64,000 bases of DNA from Apostichopus japonicus (GCF_037975245.1 NC_092581.1:10299303-10363302); one strand, 5' to 3'; numbered from the stretch's first letter, positions 1-12,649 are shown. Numbers and translations: made by a program. The notes: generated by a model not told the origin, from the sequence alone.

Positions 1-83
1 GGGCCTCGAACATTTAACTGACTGACAGACCAAGATTTCCTTCCTTCTTTGAATGTTAACGATATGTTAATTTTTCACAACAG

Positions 84-952
84 CTTTTCTCTTCGACGAC
101 GATTTTGTGGAACTGCAACTCCCCGTTCCAATCAGACCAAGAGAACTGGTCAAGTGGGTGGGGCCTAGTGACGTAACCGACAATGGCCTGGATTTAGATG
201 AGGTACATAACATACAAATAACAAGTATAATTGTTTTGATTATGTTTCCATTATGTTAATATGTTGACCATGATATTTCCAATTCTACCAATTCATTTAG
301 CATTACATAACATACTTGAGAATGTTATCAATGCAACAAACCGCTAGGAATACAACGTTTTTCATTATCATTTATAATATTCACAGGTTGAAAGCTGGGA
401 AGTCAGCGATATGTTTGCTACTAACGAGGCTAACTTCGGCTACAAATCAACCTTTGACGAGACCATGTCTGAGTACACGTGAGTTATTCTAATCCTCTCA
501 TAAAACCATCAACGGGAGAACCACTTTGTAACGTTCGAATAGGAGAACAGGCCTTTGCCAAAGTATTTGCTACATTTGGCTACATGCCACGTTTAGTGCA
601 TTCAAAATAATATGATTATATTTTCAAATTCCTTAAACTGATTAATTTTAAAAAATGGTAAAAACAAAGATCAAATAGCGTGGAACAATCATATACCTCA
701 TCTACGATATGTGCATGCCATTCATGTTCTGTGTCCATATTATATTTTAATGTTTTGTGCCTTGTCTCTCTCAGGACATTACTGGTGGTAGAAGATACAA
801 CAGATTATGTACTCAGAAGGGAAAGAGCCTCTCGCCTAGCTGATGAAATCGAAGCTAAAAAGAGAGCTGATCAAGCCATCCAGGCAAAACAACCCAAAAA
901 GCGCAAGAAGAAGACCCGACGTCGATCAAGAAAATCAGAATGTCCATATTAA
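84..952 (+). CDS. Copy A, 3' end only: LsmAD-domain repeat protein
   Basis: Last three coding exons of a gene whose 5' part lies outside the window: 84-202, 387-478 and 775-952 (stop TAA). Each is bounded by AG/GT and matches the exons 21-23 of the two complete copies downstream in length (119, 92, 178) and phase. Exon 84-202 encodes an acidic linker (FDDDFVELQ, then TDNGLDLDE). The next two exons encode an LsmAD-like domain (SDMFATNEANFGYKST, then RRERASRLADEIEAKK) and a basic tail (KKRKKKTRRRSRK) ending SECPY. LsmAD is known from ataxin-2 proteins, where it follows an Lsm fold in RNA-binding regulators. Copy A differs from B and C at several residues (for example RERAS versus RERAC, KWVGP versus KWVVP), so B and C are the closer pair. 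The reading is firm; function is unknown. Confidence 0.85.
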
Positions 953-987
953 TAACAAAAAGAAAGAAATGAAAAAACTTAAAACAA

Positions 988-993
988 AATAAA
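988..993 (+). terminator. Candidate poly(A) signal, copy A
   Basis: AATAAA 36 bases after the stop. The second AATAAA present in copies B and C further downstream is mutated here (AATCAA). Confidence 0.45.
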
Positions 994-2534
994 CAAATAT
1001 AGAAAACACTTTTACAAGGCTCCAGAAATGTTTTAAAACTTTGTCAGTTGTTTGTTTCCAAAATCAATTAAAATTATAAGTGTATTTCAGTTGTTCGTGT
1101 TTTTATTATATTTTATTGTTGTCTGTTTCATCAACCCCTGCAGGAAGGAAAGTCGTTCCAGCTAGTCATTGTTTGCCGTTGATTCATAATCGATTCACAA
1201 TGCTTCAAGGCATTATTAGAAATGGGTGGGGGGGGGGTAGTTGTGAGGGTCGCGGAGGGGCCTGCTTCATGACCGGAGGGGGGATGGTAGCCCGGTAGAG
1301 AAGAAAGTCGACCAGTTCCATAGTTTGTGCTGATTTATACACACTTGTAACAATTTTCATGTAGTTCTTTCTATAGTAAACTAAGGCAACTTACATACTG
1401 TGTCATGATGTTTCCTTTTTACTTTAAATTACAATTTTATCATACTTTGCATTAACGATATGCTACTTATCATACTGTAATGATCAGTTTCTTCTATTGA
1501 TTTAGGGCTGACAATATATTGAAAAGAAATCATATTTCTGAACATAACTGAGGGAGGGTGGTGGCATTTTGAAGTTTATTGTTTGTTTGGTGACTTCGAA
1601 TTTCAGTAATATTGACGAAACGGTATACGCTGCTGATTAATTAGGTTGATTTCAAATTTGATCAAGCTGATTATATTTTAATCCATTTGCTTGCTTTAAT
1701 GACTTCACTGGACTCTCTAACGGAAACTTTTAGTTTATAGGGGAGGAGCGATGGGGTGTAACACCTCCTTTACAACCCACACCAGAATTAAAAAACAAAG
1801 TTATTGCAGAACAATGCGTGTAGATCTAACTACAGGCCTAATTCATAGCCAAACTATGCCCCAGAATGAACCATTCCCCTATGATTTTATTCAGGCTGGG
1901 GAAGGACACCCATGTGTACCCATACATGTCGGCTTATATGACCCCACGGGCGCGACCCTTCCGTCCCAACTACAATTCTAAGTCAGGCTAAATGTGCAAC
2001 GTGAAATTCTTGAGTATTTCTTTTAGGTTTCTTTGTCTGGTATTTACAACTTTTCTGTGATCTTGTGGATAAACATTCCATCTCCGCCAAATAAAGGAAG
2101 GTTCACGTTTGTCGCTTATTTTGGCTAATAATAAGTCGCTTCGGATAGAAGAGGTTTATCCACTTTTCGTTAAGGCCCTCTTGTGGAAAAAAAGGGGGAG
2201 GGGGTCTTAGTTTTAGTACCTTTGTAATAGGCCAATTAGCAGTGCCGTATGAGCTATAGACTACAGTACTTACACGAAACCTGTTGAAGCGACAAAATAT
2301 ATTCCTACACCTGGAGCACCTTTCATTCTCAGCCTTTCTCGATACGTCAATACCAACACCTCTTGATTATATCATTAAAATATCTCGATCGTCGTCAAAA
2401 TTACATTCTAACAGCCGCATGCTTTTATAACCAACTGACACCGGACTTTCATAGAGAGATCACAAAAGGCTGGAATCATTTAGAAAACTGCAAAATATTC
2501 TCATTACGTGCAAATGACCAGTGTCGTTCCTGAA

Positions 2535-2542
2535 TGACGTCA
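2535..2542. promoter_or_regulatory. CRE/ATF-like palindrome upstream of copy B
   Basis: TGACGTCA about 420 bases before the copy B start codon, retained at the matching place before copy C (15095-15102). The perfect 8-mer is the classic CREB/ATF site; use here is inference. Confidence 0.4.
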
Positions 2543-2963
2543 AGTTTGGTAAAGGACATTGTGCGCTACAAAGTTGAGAACGCGCGCACGCGGTATATGT
2601 AAACACGAATGCGTTAATGACATTACTGGTTCAAGGCAGCGATAGGCATGTTACAGCGCCTCAGCGATATCTACTAGTAACCCGTGACAGCAAAAGCAAC
2701 GCATGGGCACACGCAATAATTAATCTGCGTAGAATCAACGCAACCAGTTTAAACTACATGTGTATACTAAACCAGATACAAAATCTTTGCAATACGAACG
2801 CATACTATGATACGCGCATATCACGCAAAGTTCTAAGTACTCTATTTCGTCACACATAAAACCTTTAGTTTTGTGTACAAATAAACTTACCACGTACTAT
2901 ACAATCAATTCATATTGATACATACAGCGATCTAGTTGTGTTTTATCTCGAAGAGTTTTAGCC

Positions 2964-5900
2964 ATGATACTGCTTATTGAACTATTAGCTTTAGTTCTTA
3001 TCTTGCTTCTTGCTCTCGTTGAGGCATTTGTGATCAGCATCCGAGAAAAATGGCGAGATGGAGTCGGTGAGTGGAATGATTTTCTTCTTATTTTAACGTG
3101 AGATTATAGGTAAAGTGGTTCAACCTTTGTCAGTGTTTTAAGTTAACTCCAGAGAATGTCCTCGTTGCGATGGTAGGTCTTATTGAAATATTAAGAATGG
3201 GACATCAATATTGCACCAGAGTTACATGAATTGAAATATAATAAACATGAATGAAGCTAGACTAGGACAACAATCACTAAAAAAACATGGTGCACTCAAG
3301 AGTGGATGGCGACTAGAGAAGAGGGTGGTGGGAGTGGGGATTGTGGGAGTGGGGGTGGGTGGAGATGGAGGGAGCGGTGGCATCGATGCTCCTAGACCAT
3401 CTTGTAAGCAACCTTATACATGCACCATCGAGAACTGAATGGAATATACAAAGTACCCTTCCCCTGCACACATATTTTTTATATAGGCCTAGGTGATACT
3501 TTATTTGGATAAATTTATTGCTCTCAGATTTTCATGAATCGTGCATACCTAAATTAATCGTAAACAAATTCAAAATATAACTACATGAGCGTGTTATCGA
3601 AGCATAAATACCTCTATCTTTCATTAATAAAAGGCAACGACTTCGGGAAGACTAAAAAGAGGTGTGCGAAGAGACTGATCAGAGAGATCCGAGGAAGTAA
3701 GTTTATATTGAATTATTTCGTTCTCTTTTCATATATATTGTTTTACAAAAGTATATTGAAGATGTATAGGTTTTATGTATGGTGTTGGCATTATATACTA
3801 GTACTATACTGGCGATATAATTGCAGCAGCCAAAAATAAATATTATGTCAGTACTTGACGGACACGTCATAGTGTGTATTATTACAATAAGTGAATGAGG
3901 GATGTCAAACCCCTTCCAATTCTCACAATCTAACATATTAATTATGTAAAATATAGTACCAAACTGATGTTATTACACACTATTTACAAGCTCAATATTT
4001 ATCTTTCTGTTAAAAGTGGAGACTCATGCCCGACAAAGAAAACATATTCTTCGTTATCTGAAGAAGATCAGAATCAACAAGATGAATAGCACAACATCTC
4101 AAGTAGAAGATCTTCCTGAAATCCTGGTAAATTATAAAAGTCTTTAGTCCCGGTGTATATAGCAAACTAACACTAACAATTAACCTAAGAATTAAATAAA
4201 TTAATGCTAGCGCCCTCACTTTTCGATATGATCAATAACTTATCAATGATCACTGGATTAGTCGATTTTTAAAATTTTTTAATATGGATTTACTATGTAT
4301 TCCACAGGACCAGTTTGCCGCAAGGAAAGTCCTCATCGGTCTCTTTCATCTCCCACCCATTGACCTTGGATTGACCTTGACCACGTGAGTTTCTTTCTAA
4401 TTTTCAGTCTCTTTATTTCTAAAACTCACACTCTAGAACATTCATGTTGTAAAATAAATTGCTTATAGGATATGTTTAGTAAATCACATGTTTTATTTAC
4501 ATCTAGCGATATACTGCCAACCGGAAAGGAACTCGTTCTTTGCAGACCACCGGTCGGTTTACCACACCGTCGAGTTGATGTTACTGGTGAGTCTTTATAC
4601 ATATAAGTAATATTGTTCAACGAAACGTGCCTTCAATTAAGCTTTTGACAAGTTTTAAAGTTTATTTCAAATAATGAACATAAAATGTTTAAAATATCCC
4701 ATAAGCTTTGTATAACCTATTAATACACTAAAAACACGACAGATTGATTCATTAATTAAAAAATTATCGACAGAAACTTTGACATCCAGATGTGGTTAAT
4801 GACGTCACCATTTATCTTCACAGCTGCTCTTGACCTTGCTCGGTTCTTGGATACCATCATGGCTGCCAGTAAAGTACTTCAAGATCTGAAGGAACCCAAG
4901 GCTATCCATCTTGATACAAGAGAAAACCTTCTCTTTAAGGTGAGGGCGGTGGCTGAGTTTACCTGCAGTTTACAATGGATATGATGTTGTGATGCCGAAT
5001 AGTTTACCTGAAACTAAAATATTGACGTAAAATGACAAATAATATATTTTTATCTGCTTTTGCAGGTTGTCGCTGATGAAACAATTTTTGTGGACAGCGA
5101 AGAACAACTGGTAGAGAGAAGGGATGCAGCTGGTAACAGGTAAGAAGAAAATATTGTAATCAGCACTAACAGGTAAGGAGAAAATATTGTCATCAACAAT
5201 CATATGTTAACATCCTAGCTCAAATGTGATGAAACTATTGAAACTTTGTCTAATACAGCGTTTAGATTATTTCTTTCTATAATTGCTGAATTTGTTAAAA
5301 TTCCGTTCCTTTTCCAGGAATGAAATTACGTCAGTGATGCTATACCGCCCTCATTCCCTATTTGGCTTGACTCTTGACGTCTCAGGTGAGCTACTTAACC
5401 TAGACCAGTGTACCCTTTACTAGTAGATGAAATATCATCATCACCTAGTCTATATTTAGGCCAGGAAAGCAGAGGCATATTAGGCCTGAATTATTGTGTT
5501 GAAGTTGATCTTGTAATTAACAGATTAACTGCTGAAGCTTTTTATTAGCAAAGAGTGGACAACCGACTTCATATCCGTATTAATTAATGCGTGCGAAACA
5601 ATGCACGCCTCTTATGTAGAACTTATGTAGAACTAGAAGTTATGTATTTTTAGATATGAAATGCAGCCATCAGCTGCATGCTAATGTTAATCACATTACT
5701 TATAATAAAGAATAGTTTGAATAGATTAGGAGTAAAGAAAAGTGCAGAAAAGATTACATGAATTGTAGGAGTGTTTATATTATCTGAGCATGCGTACGTC
5801 ACTTCACCATTATCCAGTCATGACGTCTTGCCTTCTCTTTTCAACAGCTGCTTGTGACGTTGCCCGGGCATTCGATATCATGATTGCTGCCCTCTATCGG

Positions 5901-8900
5901 TGTCTTCAATACCAGACACCCTCGGACCAGACCATCCCCCTAGTTCACCTTGGATACTTTGGTGATCTTAAACAGGTAAACCTTTTTTTTATCTTAAATA
6001 ATCGTTAACAGATTTTGTTGGACGAAGATAATAACGTCAGTTGTGCACAATTTCATATATTGTTATGTTGGAATATCAATTTTCATCCGTTTTAAAGTAC
6101 TTAAATTTATGTCTGCTTCTTAGGTTCTCGTTGATGAAACAATTTTTGTGGACAACGAAAAAGGACTTGTAGAGACTCCTATTACATCTACAGCAAGGTA
6201 AGTACACGGGTGGGCATAGAATTGAAACAACACCACTCATTTAATTGGAAAATATTCAAGAATTCTATAAATATTTTACTTGCACGTAATGCTTAATTTC
6301 GTGAATAGGAGTAATTGCTGGTAATGTTAAATTATAGGATCAAAAATTATTATAACGAGATTTGGAGAAAACTTCATTAATCATTGCATTATTATCTTCG
6401 TACTTTCTTTGCTGCTTAACGTTTTTGGTATAATTTTTGTTTTAAACACAGGGATTGTTCTACAACAGGAAAAGAAGTTGTGCCTTATCGACCTCGATTC
6501 TTCCATGGGTTGACCCTTGACCTCACAGGTGAGAAAATGGGCAGTCTCGCAGTTTATATATACTTTCTTTCGCATCTTTCTTATTATGTTGACATCATCA
6601 ACGTTTAATAAAAGTGTAAGAAATCGAAGAAAGCAGACGGATTAGAATTTTACTTTCAATTAACATGTCAAATATTTTGGGAGTATTATTAAGTAATAAT
6701 TTTGGTGTCACTTCTTTTCAACAGTTGCTTGTGACGTTGCCCGGATGTGCCAAGCCATCTCTGCTGCCCCGATTTACATGGATTATCGCAGGATTATTGA
6801 ACTAAGCATCCCTGCAGAGTTGTTTAAAGTTATTGGTGCTCAAACACAGGTTAGGATGTAATAGCATTTTAAGAGATAAAAGTCAAATTTATCAGCTAGC
6901 ATGAAGCAAAATTTAATTTGTTATTTATTTACGATTTTTACACGTTGCAGTTGTAATGTTACGTATGAAAAATCGTTACTTAACAGTTTGAGTTTAACTT
7001 TCAAATAATAAAGTATGTTTTAAGCAAATCGTTATTTTTAAATATTTTCTCAATTGATGACAGATTGTCGCTGATGAAACAGTTATTGTGGACAGCGAAG
7101 AACAATCTAGTTTAAACACCACCGCAGTCAGTGAGAGGTAAGTAAGATGATTAATACAAAATACATTGTAGTGGTTCAAAGGTAGTATCGAAAACAGTTA
7201 AAGGAAGATAAACGAGGGATTCACTCCCCCGCCACCCCCACCGCCAACCCCACCCAACCCCACCCCTTTCTCCCTATTATCATATATTTCATTAAAGGTT
7301 CATCGACACACGAATAATTTTGCCAGCGTACTAAATGGAACCCAATTTAATATTACTGCGTGACGTCAGTGACTGAATTATTTATGGCATATATAATTTA
7401 GTAAACGGATGGGCATAGAATTGAAACAAAACCACTCATTAAATTGAAAATTTTCAAGAATTCCATAAATATGACATTTGCTTAATTTCGTGAACAGGAG
7501 TAATTCCTGGTAATGTTAAATTATAAGATCAAAAATTATCACAAAAAGATTTGGAAAAAAACTTATTAATCATTGCATTATTATCTAAGTACTTTCTTTG
7601 CTGCTTCACTCTTTGGGTATAATTTTTGTTTTAATCACAGGGATTGTTCTACAAAAGGAAAAGAAGTTGTGCTTTATCGACCTCGATTCTTTAATGGGTT
7701 GACCCTTGACCTCACAGGTGAGATAATAGGCAGTCTCGCAGTTTATATATACTTTCTTTCGCATCTTTCTTATAATTTTGACATCATCAACGTTTAATAA
7801 AAGTGTAAGAAATCGAAGAAAGCAGACGGATTGGAATTTTACTTTTAATTAACATGTCAAATATTTTGGGAGTATTATTTTGGTGTCACTTCTTTTCAAC
7901 AGTTGCTTGTGACGTTGCCCGGATGTGCCAAACCATCTCTGCCGCCCCGATTTACATGGATTACCGAAGGATTACTGAACTAAGCATCCCTATTGGTGAT
8001 CAAACACAGGTTAGGATGAAATAGCATTTTAAGAGATAAAAGTCGAATTTAATAGCTAACATTAATTTCTTACTTATTTACGATTTTTACATGTTGCAGT
8101 TGTAAGGTTACGTATGTAAAAATCGTGTGAGTTTAACTTTCACAATACATCTAAAGAATGTTTAAAGAAAATCGTTATTTTAAATATTTTCTCATTTAAC
8201 GACAGATTGTCGCTGATGAAACAGTTATTGTGGACAGCGAAGAACAATCTAGTTTAAACACCACCGCAGTCAGTGAGAGGTAAGTAAATGAGTAATACAA
8301 ACTAGATTGTGTAGGTAGTGGTTCAAAGGTAGTATCGAAAACAGTTCAAGGAAGATAAACGAGGGATTTACTCCCCCGCCAGCCCCCACCCCACCGCCAA
8401 CCCCACCCAACCCCACCCCTCTCTCCCTATTATCAAATATTTCATTAAAGGTTTATCGACTCACGAATAATTTTGCCAGCGTACTAAATGGAACCCAATT
8501 TAATATTACTGCGTGACGCCAGTGGCTGAATTATTTATGGCATATATAATTTAGTAAACGGATGGGCATAGAATTGAAACAAAACCACTCATTAAATTGG
8601 AAAATATTCAAGTATTCTTTAAATATGACACTTGCTTAATTTCGTGAACAGGAATAATTGCTGATAATGTTAACTTATAGGATCAAATATTACCATAAAA
8701 ATTATTTAGAAAGAAAAAAACTTGTTTAATCATTGCATTATCATTGCATTTTCTTTGTTGCTTTAATTTTGTTATAATTTTTGTTTCAAACACAGGGATT
8801 GTTTTACAACAGGAAAAGAAGTTGTGCTTTATCGACCTCGATTCTTCCATGGGTTGACCCTTGACCTCACAGGTGAGATACTATGAAGTCTCGCAGTTTA

Positions 8901-11900
8901 TCATATCAATTATTTTGCTTCGCATCTCACTTAACGTTGAAATCATCAACGTTTAATAAAAGTATACAAAATCGAAGAAAGCAGACGGATTAGTTAAGAG
9001 ATATTTTACTTTTAATTAACATGTCAAATATTTTGGGATTATTATTTAGCATTAATTTTGGTGTCACTTCTTTTCAACAGTTGCTTGTGACGTTGCCCGG
9101 ATGTGCCAAACCATCTCTGCTGCCCCGATTTACATGGATTACCGCAGGATTACTGAACTAAGCATCCCTGCAGAGTTCTTTAAAGTTATTGGTGCTCAAA
9201 CACAGGTTAGGATATAATAGCATTTTAAGAGATAAAAGTCAAATTTAATAGCTAACATGAAGCAAAAGTTTTTTGTTATTTATATACGATTTTTACACGT
9301 TGCAGTGGTCATGTTACTTAACTGTTTCTGTTAAATTTCACAATAAATCTAAAGTATGTTTTAAGCAAATCGTTTATTTTTAAATATTTTCTCATTTGAT
9401 GACAGATTGTCGCTGATGAAACAGTTATTGTGGACAGCGAAGAACAATCTAGTTTAAACACCACCGCAGTCAGTGAGAGGTAAGTAAGATGATTAATGCA
9501 AAATACATTGTGTAGGCAGTGGTTCAAAGGTAGTAGCGTTATCAGTCAAAGGAAGGTAAGCGAGGAATTCACCCCCCCACCCATGCCCACCCCCCTCTCC
9601 CTATTATCAAATTTGTTATTAAAGGGTTATCGACACACGAATATTTTTTGCCAGCGTACTCAATGAGGACCCAATTATATATTATGCGTAACGTCAGTGA
9701 CTGGATTATTTATGGATTATATTATAATCATTTACAGCTGTAAACAACAACAGAATGACGTCATAAGTCTGAGCACATCCCAAGTAAACGATGATGAGAA
9801 AGGAGAAACTGAACATTCTCACGGTAAGATGAAAATATCTTTGTTTGGCTAGATTAAGATTGGTATTGTGTGTGGTATGGTATTATATGGTATGGTGTAA
9901 TATTGTACGGTATGGTAAGATATGATATGATATGATGTGGTATGGTACGGTGTAATATGATACGATGTGGTGTGGTTTAGTGTAGTATGGTATTATATGG
10001 TATGGTATGTATCTATAGGCGGTACGGTATGGTAAGATATAATATGATATGATGTGGTATTGTATGGTGTGGTATGGTATGATGTGGTGTGGTTTAGTGT
10101 AGTATGGTATTATATGGTATGGTATGTATAGGCGGTACGGTACGGTATGGTAAGATATGATATGATATGATGTGGTATTGTATGGTGTGGTATGGTATGA
10201 TGTGGTGTGGTTTAGTGTAGTATGGTATTATATGGTATGGTATGTATAGGCGGTACGGTATGGTAAGATATGGTATGATATGATGTGGTATGGAATGGTG
10301 TGGTATGGTATGATGTGGTGTGGTTTAGTGTAGTATGGTATTATATGGTATGGTATGTATAGGCGGTACGGTATGGTAAGATATGGTATGATTTGATGTG
10401 CTATGGTATGGTGTGGTATGGTGTGATTTGGTGTGGGGTAATGCGTCGGTTGATGGGTGGGAGTCATGAGGTTTCCTTGTAAAGCTAGCAAATTGCATGT
10501 AGATATCAGATTTACAGAATAGGTCATTAAACTTATTTTAATTTCTTAGGATAGAAGTAAAACGTAGTAAGAGTTTTATTTTCACACATTCTGAAAGTTT
10601 AAAAGCCCTTACTATACCTATTAACAAGTTACTATAGGCAAGCGCGGCGGAAGCACTTTTAATCTGGGGGGGGGGGGGGGCACCGACATCAAAGGGCACT
10701 TTGCAGAAATTCGATTGGAATGATACAGCCTTATATTTAGTACCCTTTATAACTCTTATTGTATTATCTTATTTGCGTATACACATCACTCCATCAACGC
10801 CCCCCCCCCCACCCTCAAGGAAAATATGCATACTAGCACTGCAATATCCAATGTGCAAATTTGGGAACAAGGAACAAGTTTTCTTTTGAGACAAAATGAG
10901 GTGAAATCATGCCTGGGGCGTAGCCAGGATTTGCAAAGTTGTATGCACGACTATCTGAGCGGAGCGCCACCATTGGTTGGCGCGGAGCGTACAAGAAAAT
11001 TTTTGGTTTACAAACCCCTCAGATGGCCAGAAACGGCCCTTCCCGAGTGTTCATTCTGGTTCCCTGGCCTCTTGCTAACTTGAGACACCTCAATTTTTTA
11101 TGTAGTAAAAGGGCACATTTTTAACCTGAGGAAAAGTGGGGGGGGGGGCACGTGCCCCCTGTGCCCCCCCGGTTCCGCCGCCCTTGACTATAGGTGACAT
11201 TAATATCTCATCATTTCATTCTAATGGTGAGAGAAGGGGATTTGGGTTAAATTTAGCCCAAGCTTTCTAGTGACAGAGCATGCGGGGTATATGATGACGT
11301 CACATTCGAGTTCCGGGCCTCGAACATTTAACTGACCGACAGGCCAAGATTTTCTTGCTTCTTTGAATGTTAACAATATGTTAAATTTTCACAACAGCTT
11401 TTCTCTACGACGACGATTTTGTGGAACTGCAACCCCCTGTTCCAACCAGACCAAGAGAACTGGTCAAGTGGGTGGTGCCTAGTGACGTAACCGACAATGG
11501 CCTGGATTTAGATGAGGTACATAACATACAAATAACAAGTACAATTGTTTTGATTATGTTTTCCATTATGTTAATATGTTGACCATGATATTTCCAATTC
11601 TACCAATTCATTTAGCATTTCATAACATACTTGAGAATGTTATCAATACAACAAACCGCTGTGAATATATATACAACGTTTTTCATTATCATTTATAATA
11701 TTCACAGGTTGAAAGCTGGGAAGTCAGCGATATGTTTGCTACTAACGAGGCTAACTTCGGCTTCAAATCAACCTTTGACGAGACTATGTCTGAGTACACG
11801 TGAGTTATTCTAATTCTTTCATAAAACCATCAACGGGAGAACCATTTTGTTACGTTCGAATAGGAAAACAGGCCTTTGCCAAAGTATTTGTTACATTTGG

Positions 11901-12649
11901 CTGCATGCCACGTTTAGTGCATTCAAAATAATATGATTATATTTTCAAATTCCTTAAACTGATTAATTTTATAAAATGGTAAAAACAAAGATCAAATAGC
12001 GTGGAACAATCATATACCTCATCTACGATATGTGCATTCCATTCATGTTCTGTGTCTATATCAGTGGCGTAGGAAGGTACTTTTGAGTGGGGGGGGGGGG
12101 GGGCTAAAGACTGAGGGCCGGCCTGGGGGAGGGGTCTAAGGGGAGGGGGTTCCCCCTCCCCTTTGGAATTTTTTGGCATTTCCAGGTGGCCTCAGATGCA
12201 ATTTGGTGCAATATAGCACACTTCAACTCCCACTCCATTTTGTAAAGAATTTTGCATTTTCACCTGGCCTTAAATGCAATTTGGTGCTCCAAATGAGATT
12301 TTTTTCTCATTTGGAAATGAAAAAAAGGTTTTCTGACTTGCGGAGCGGGGGGGCGGAATGATACTTCCGCCCCCCATATTTTTCATTGGGGGGGCTGGCG
12401 CCCCCAGCCCCCCGGTTCCTACGCCCTTGGTCCATATTATATGTTAATGTTTTGTGCCTTGTCTCTCTCAGGACATTACTGGTGGTAGAAGATACAACAG
12501 ATTATGTACTCAGAAGGGAAAGAGCCTGTCGTCTAGCTGATGAAATCGAAGCTAAAAAGAGAGCTGATCAAGCCATCCAGGCAAAACAACCCAAAAAGCG
12601 TAAGAAGAAGGCCCGACGTCGATCAAGAAAATCAGAATGTCCATATTAA
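2964..12649 (+). CDS. Copy B: membrane-anchored five-repeat LsmAD protein
   Basis: Predicted 725-residue protein. Exons: 2964-3066, 3634-3696, 4017-4126, 4308-4384, 4507-4586, 4824-4939, 5066-5139, 5318-5385, 5848-5975, 6124-6197, 6452-6528, 6725-6849, 7064-7137, 7641-7717, 7903-8009, 8206-8279, 8796-8872, 9081-9205, 9406-9479, 9738-9823, 11398-11516, 11708-11799, 12472-12649. All junctions are AG/GT and phases close. Layout: hydrophobic segment MILLIELLALVLILLLALVE (likely signal anchor), basic residues ~38-75, five degenerate ~90-aa repeats (~118-568), an acidic linker (~585-636), LsmAD-like domain (~640-690; SDMFATNEANFGFKST, RLADEIEAKK), then a KKRKKKARRRSRK tail. The repeats (core motifs TGKEVVLYRPRFF, LTLDLT, ACDVAR, VADETVIVDSEEQ) match no family I recognise. 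LsmAD is an established ataxin-2 domain, but no Lsm fold is evident upstream. Function unknown; membrane topology is inferred. Exon 2 has a weak acceptor and an alternative in-frame ATG at 3585. Confidence 0.85.
3323..3380 (+). repeat. G-run tract in intron 1 of copy B
   Basis: Many GGG runs separated by short loops on the coding strand, a G-quadruplex-type pattern. An equivalent tract lies in intron 1 of copy C near 15891-15950. Confidence 0.5.
4507..9479 (+). repeat. Five three-exon modules of copy B (R1-R5)
   Basis: Each module is an exon of 68-80 nt (phase 2 in, 1 out), one of 107-128 nt (phase 1 in, 0 out) and one of 74 nt (phase 0 in, 2 out), so any number of modules keeps the frame. 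R1 = exons 5-7, R2 = 8-10, R3 = 11-13, R4 = 14-16, R5 = 17-19. R3-R5 also share near-identical intron sequence, including C-rich (CCCCACC-type) tracts near 7226-7270, 8370-8425 and 9568-9600, so they arose by recent segmental duplication. R1 and R2 are more diverged. R4 lacks 18 nt in its middle exon (residues AEFFKV of the sister modules). Confidence 0.85.
9861..10440. repeat. GT-rich TATGG-type satellite in intron 20 of copy B
   Basis: Degenerate 5-bp repeats (TATGG, TGTGG, TATGA) with almost no C on the coding strand. A higher-order unit of 113-118 bp is marked by GGCGGTACGG at 10018, 10131, 10249 and 10362. Each higher-order unit carries GGTAAGATATG, which resembles the real exon-20 donor (G/GTAAGAT at 9824). 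The matching array in copy C is more than twice as long. Confidence 0.9.
10639..11186 (+). mobile_element. hAT-type MITE in intron 20 of copy B
   Basis: 548 bp with inverted ends CAAGCGCGGCGGA and TCCGCCGCCCTTG (one mismatch). It is flanked by an 8-bp target duplication ACTATAGG (10631-10638, 11187-11194). Copy C keeps the empty site (near 24400) with a single ACTATAGG. Poly-G and poly-C runs sit just inside the ends. The interior motif GGCGCGGAGCGTACAAGAAA is shared with the other elements of this family in the window. No transposase. Confidence 0.9.
12062..12429. mobile_element. hAT-type MITE in intron 22 of copy B
   Basis: 368 bp with ends CAGTGGCGTAGGAA and TTCCTACGCCCTTG. The 8-bp target duplication is GTCTATAT/GTCCATAT (one mismatch). 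It is absent at the matching sites of copies A and C. The interior holds poly-G/poly-C runs and AT-rich repeats differing from the other MITEs here, so it is a related subfamily. Confidence 0.85.

Larger units (their letters stand above)
953..2963. other. Spacer between copies A and B
   Basis: No coding gene seen. It holds the 3' UTR of copy A, a G-run tract (about 1224-1275) and the presumed promoter of copy B. It is homologous over most of its length to the B-C spacer (12650-15527), which carries about 0.9 kb of extra sequence at the point matching about 1964. The last ~1 kb (1985-2963) is strongly conserved between spacers, as expected of a duplicated promoter. Confidence 0.7.

Noticed and set aside
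10228-10527. 99-codon minus-strand ORF rich in His/Tyr/Pro/Ile (and its twin at 23993-24292)
   Set aside because: Low-complexity translation of the TATGG satellite; no gene signals.
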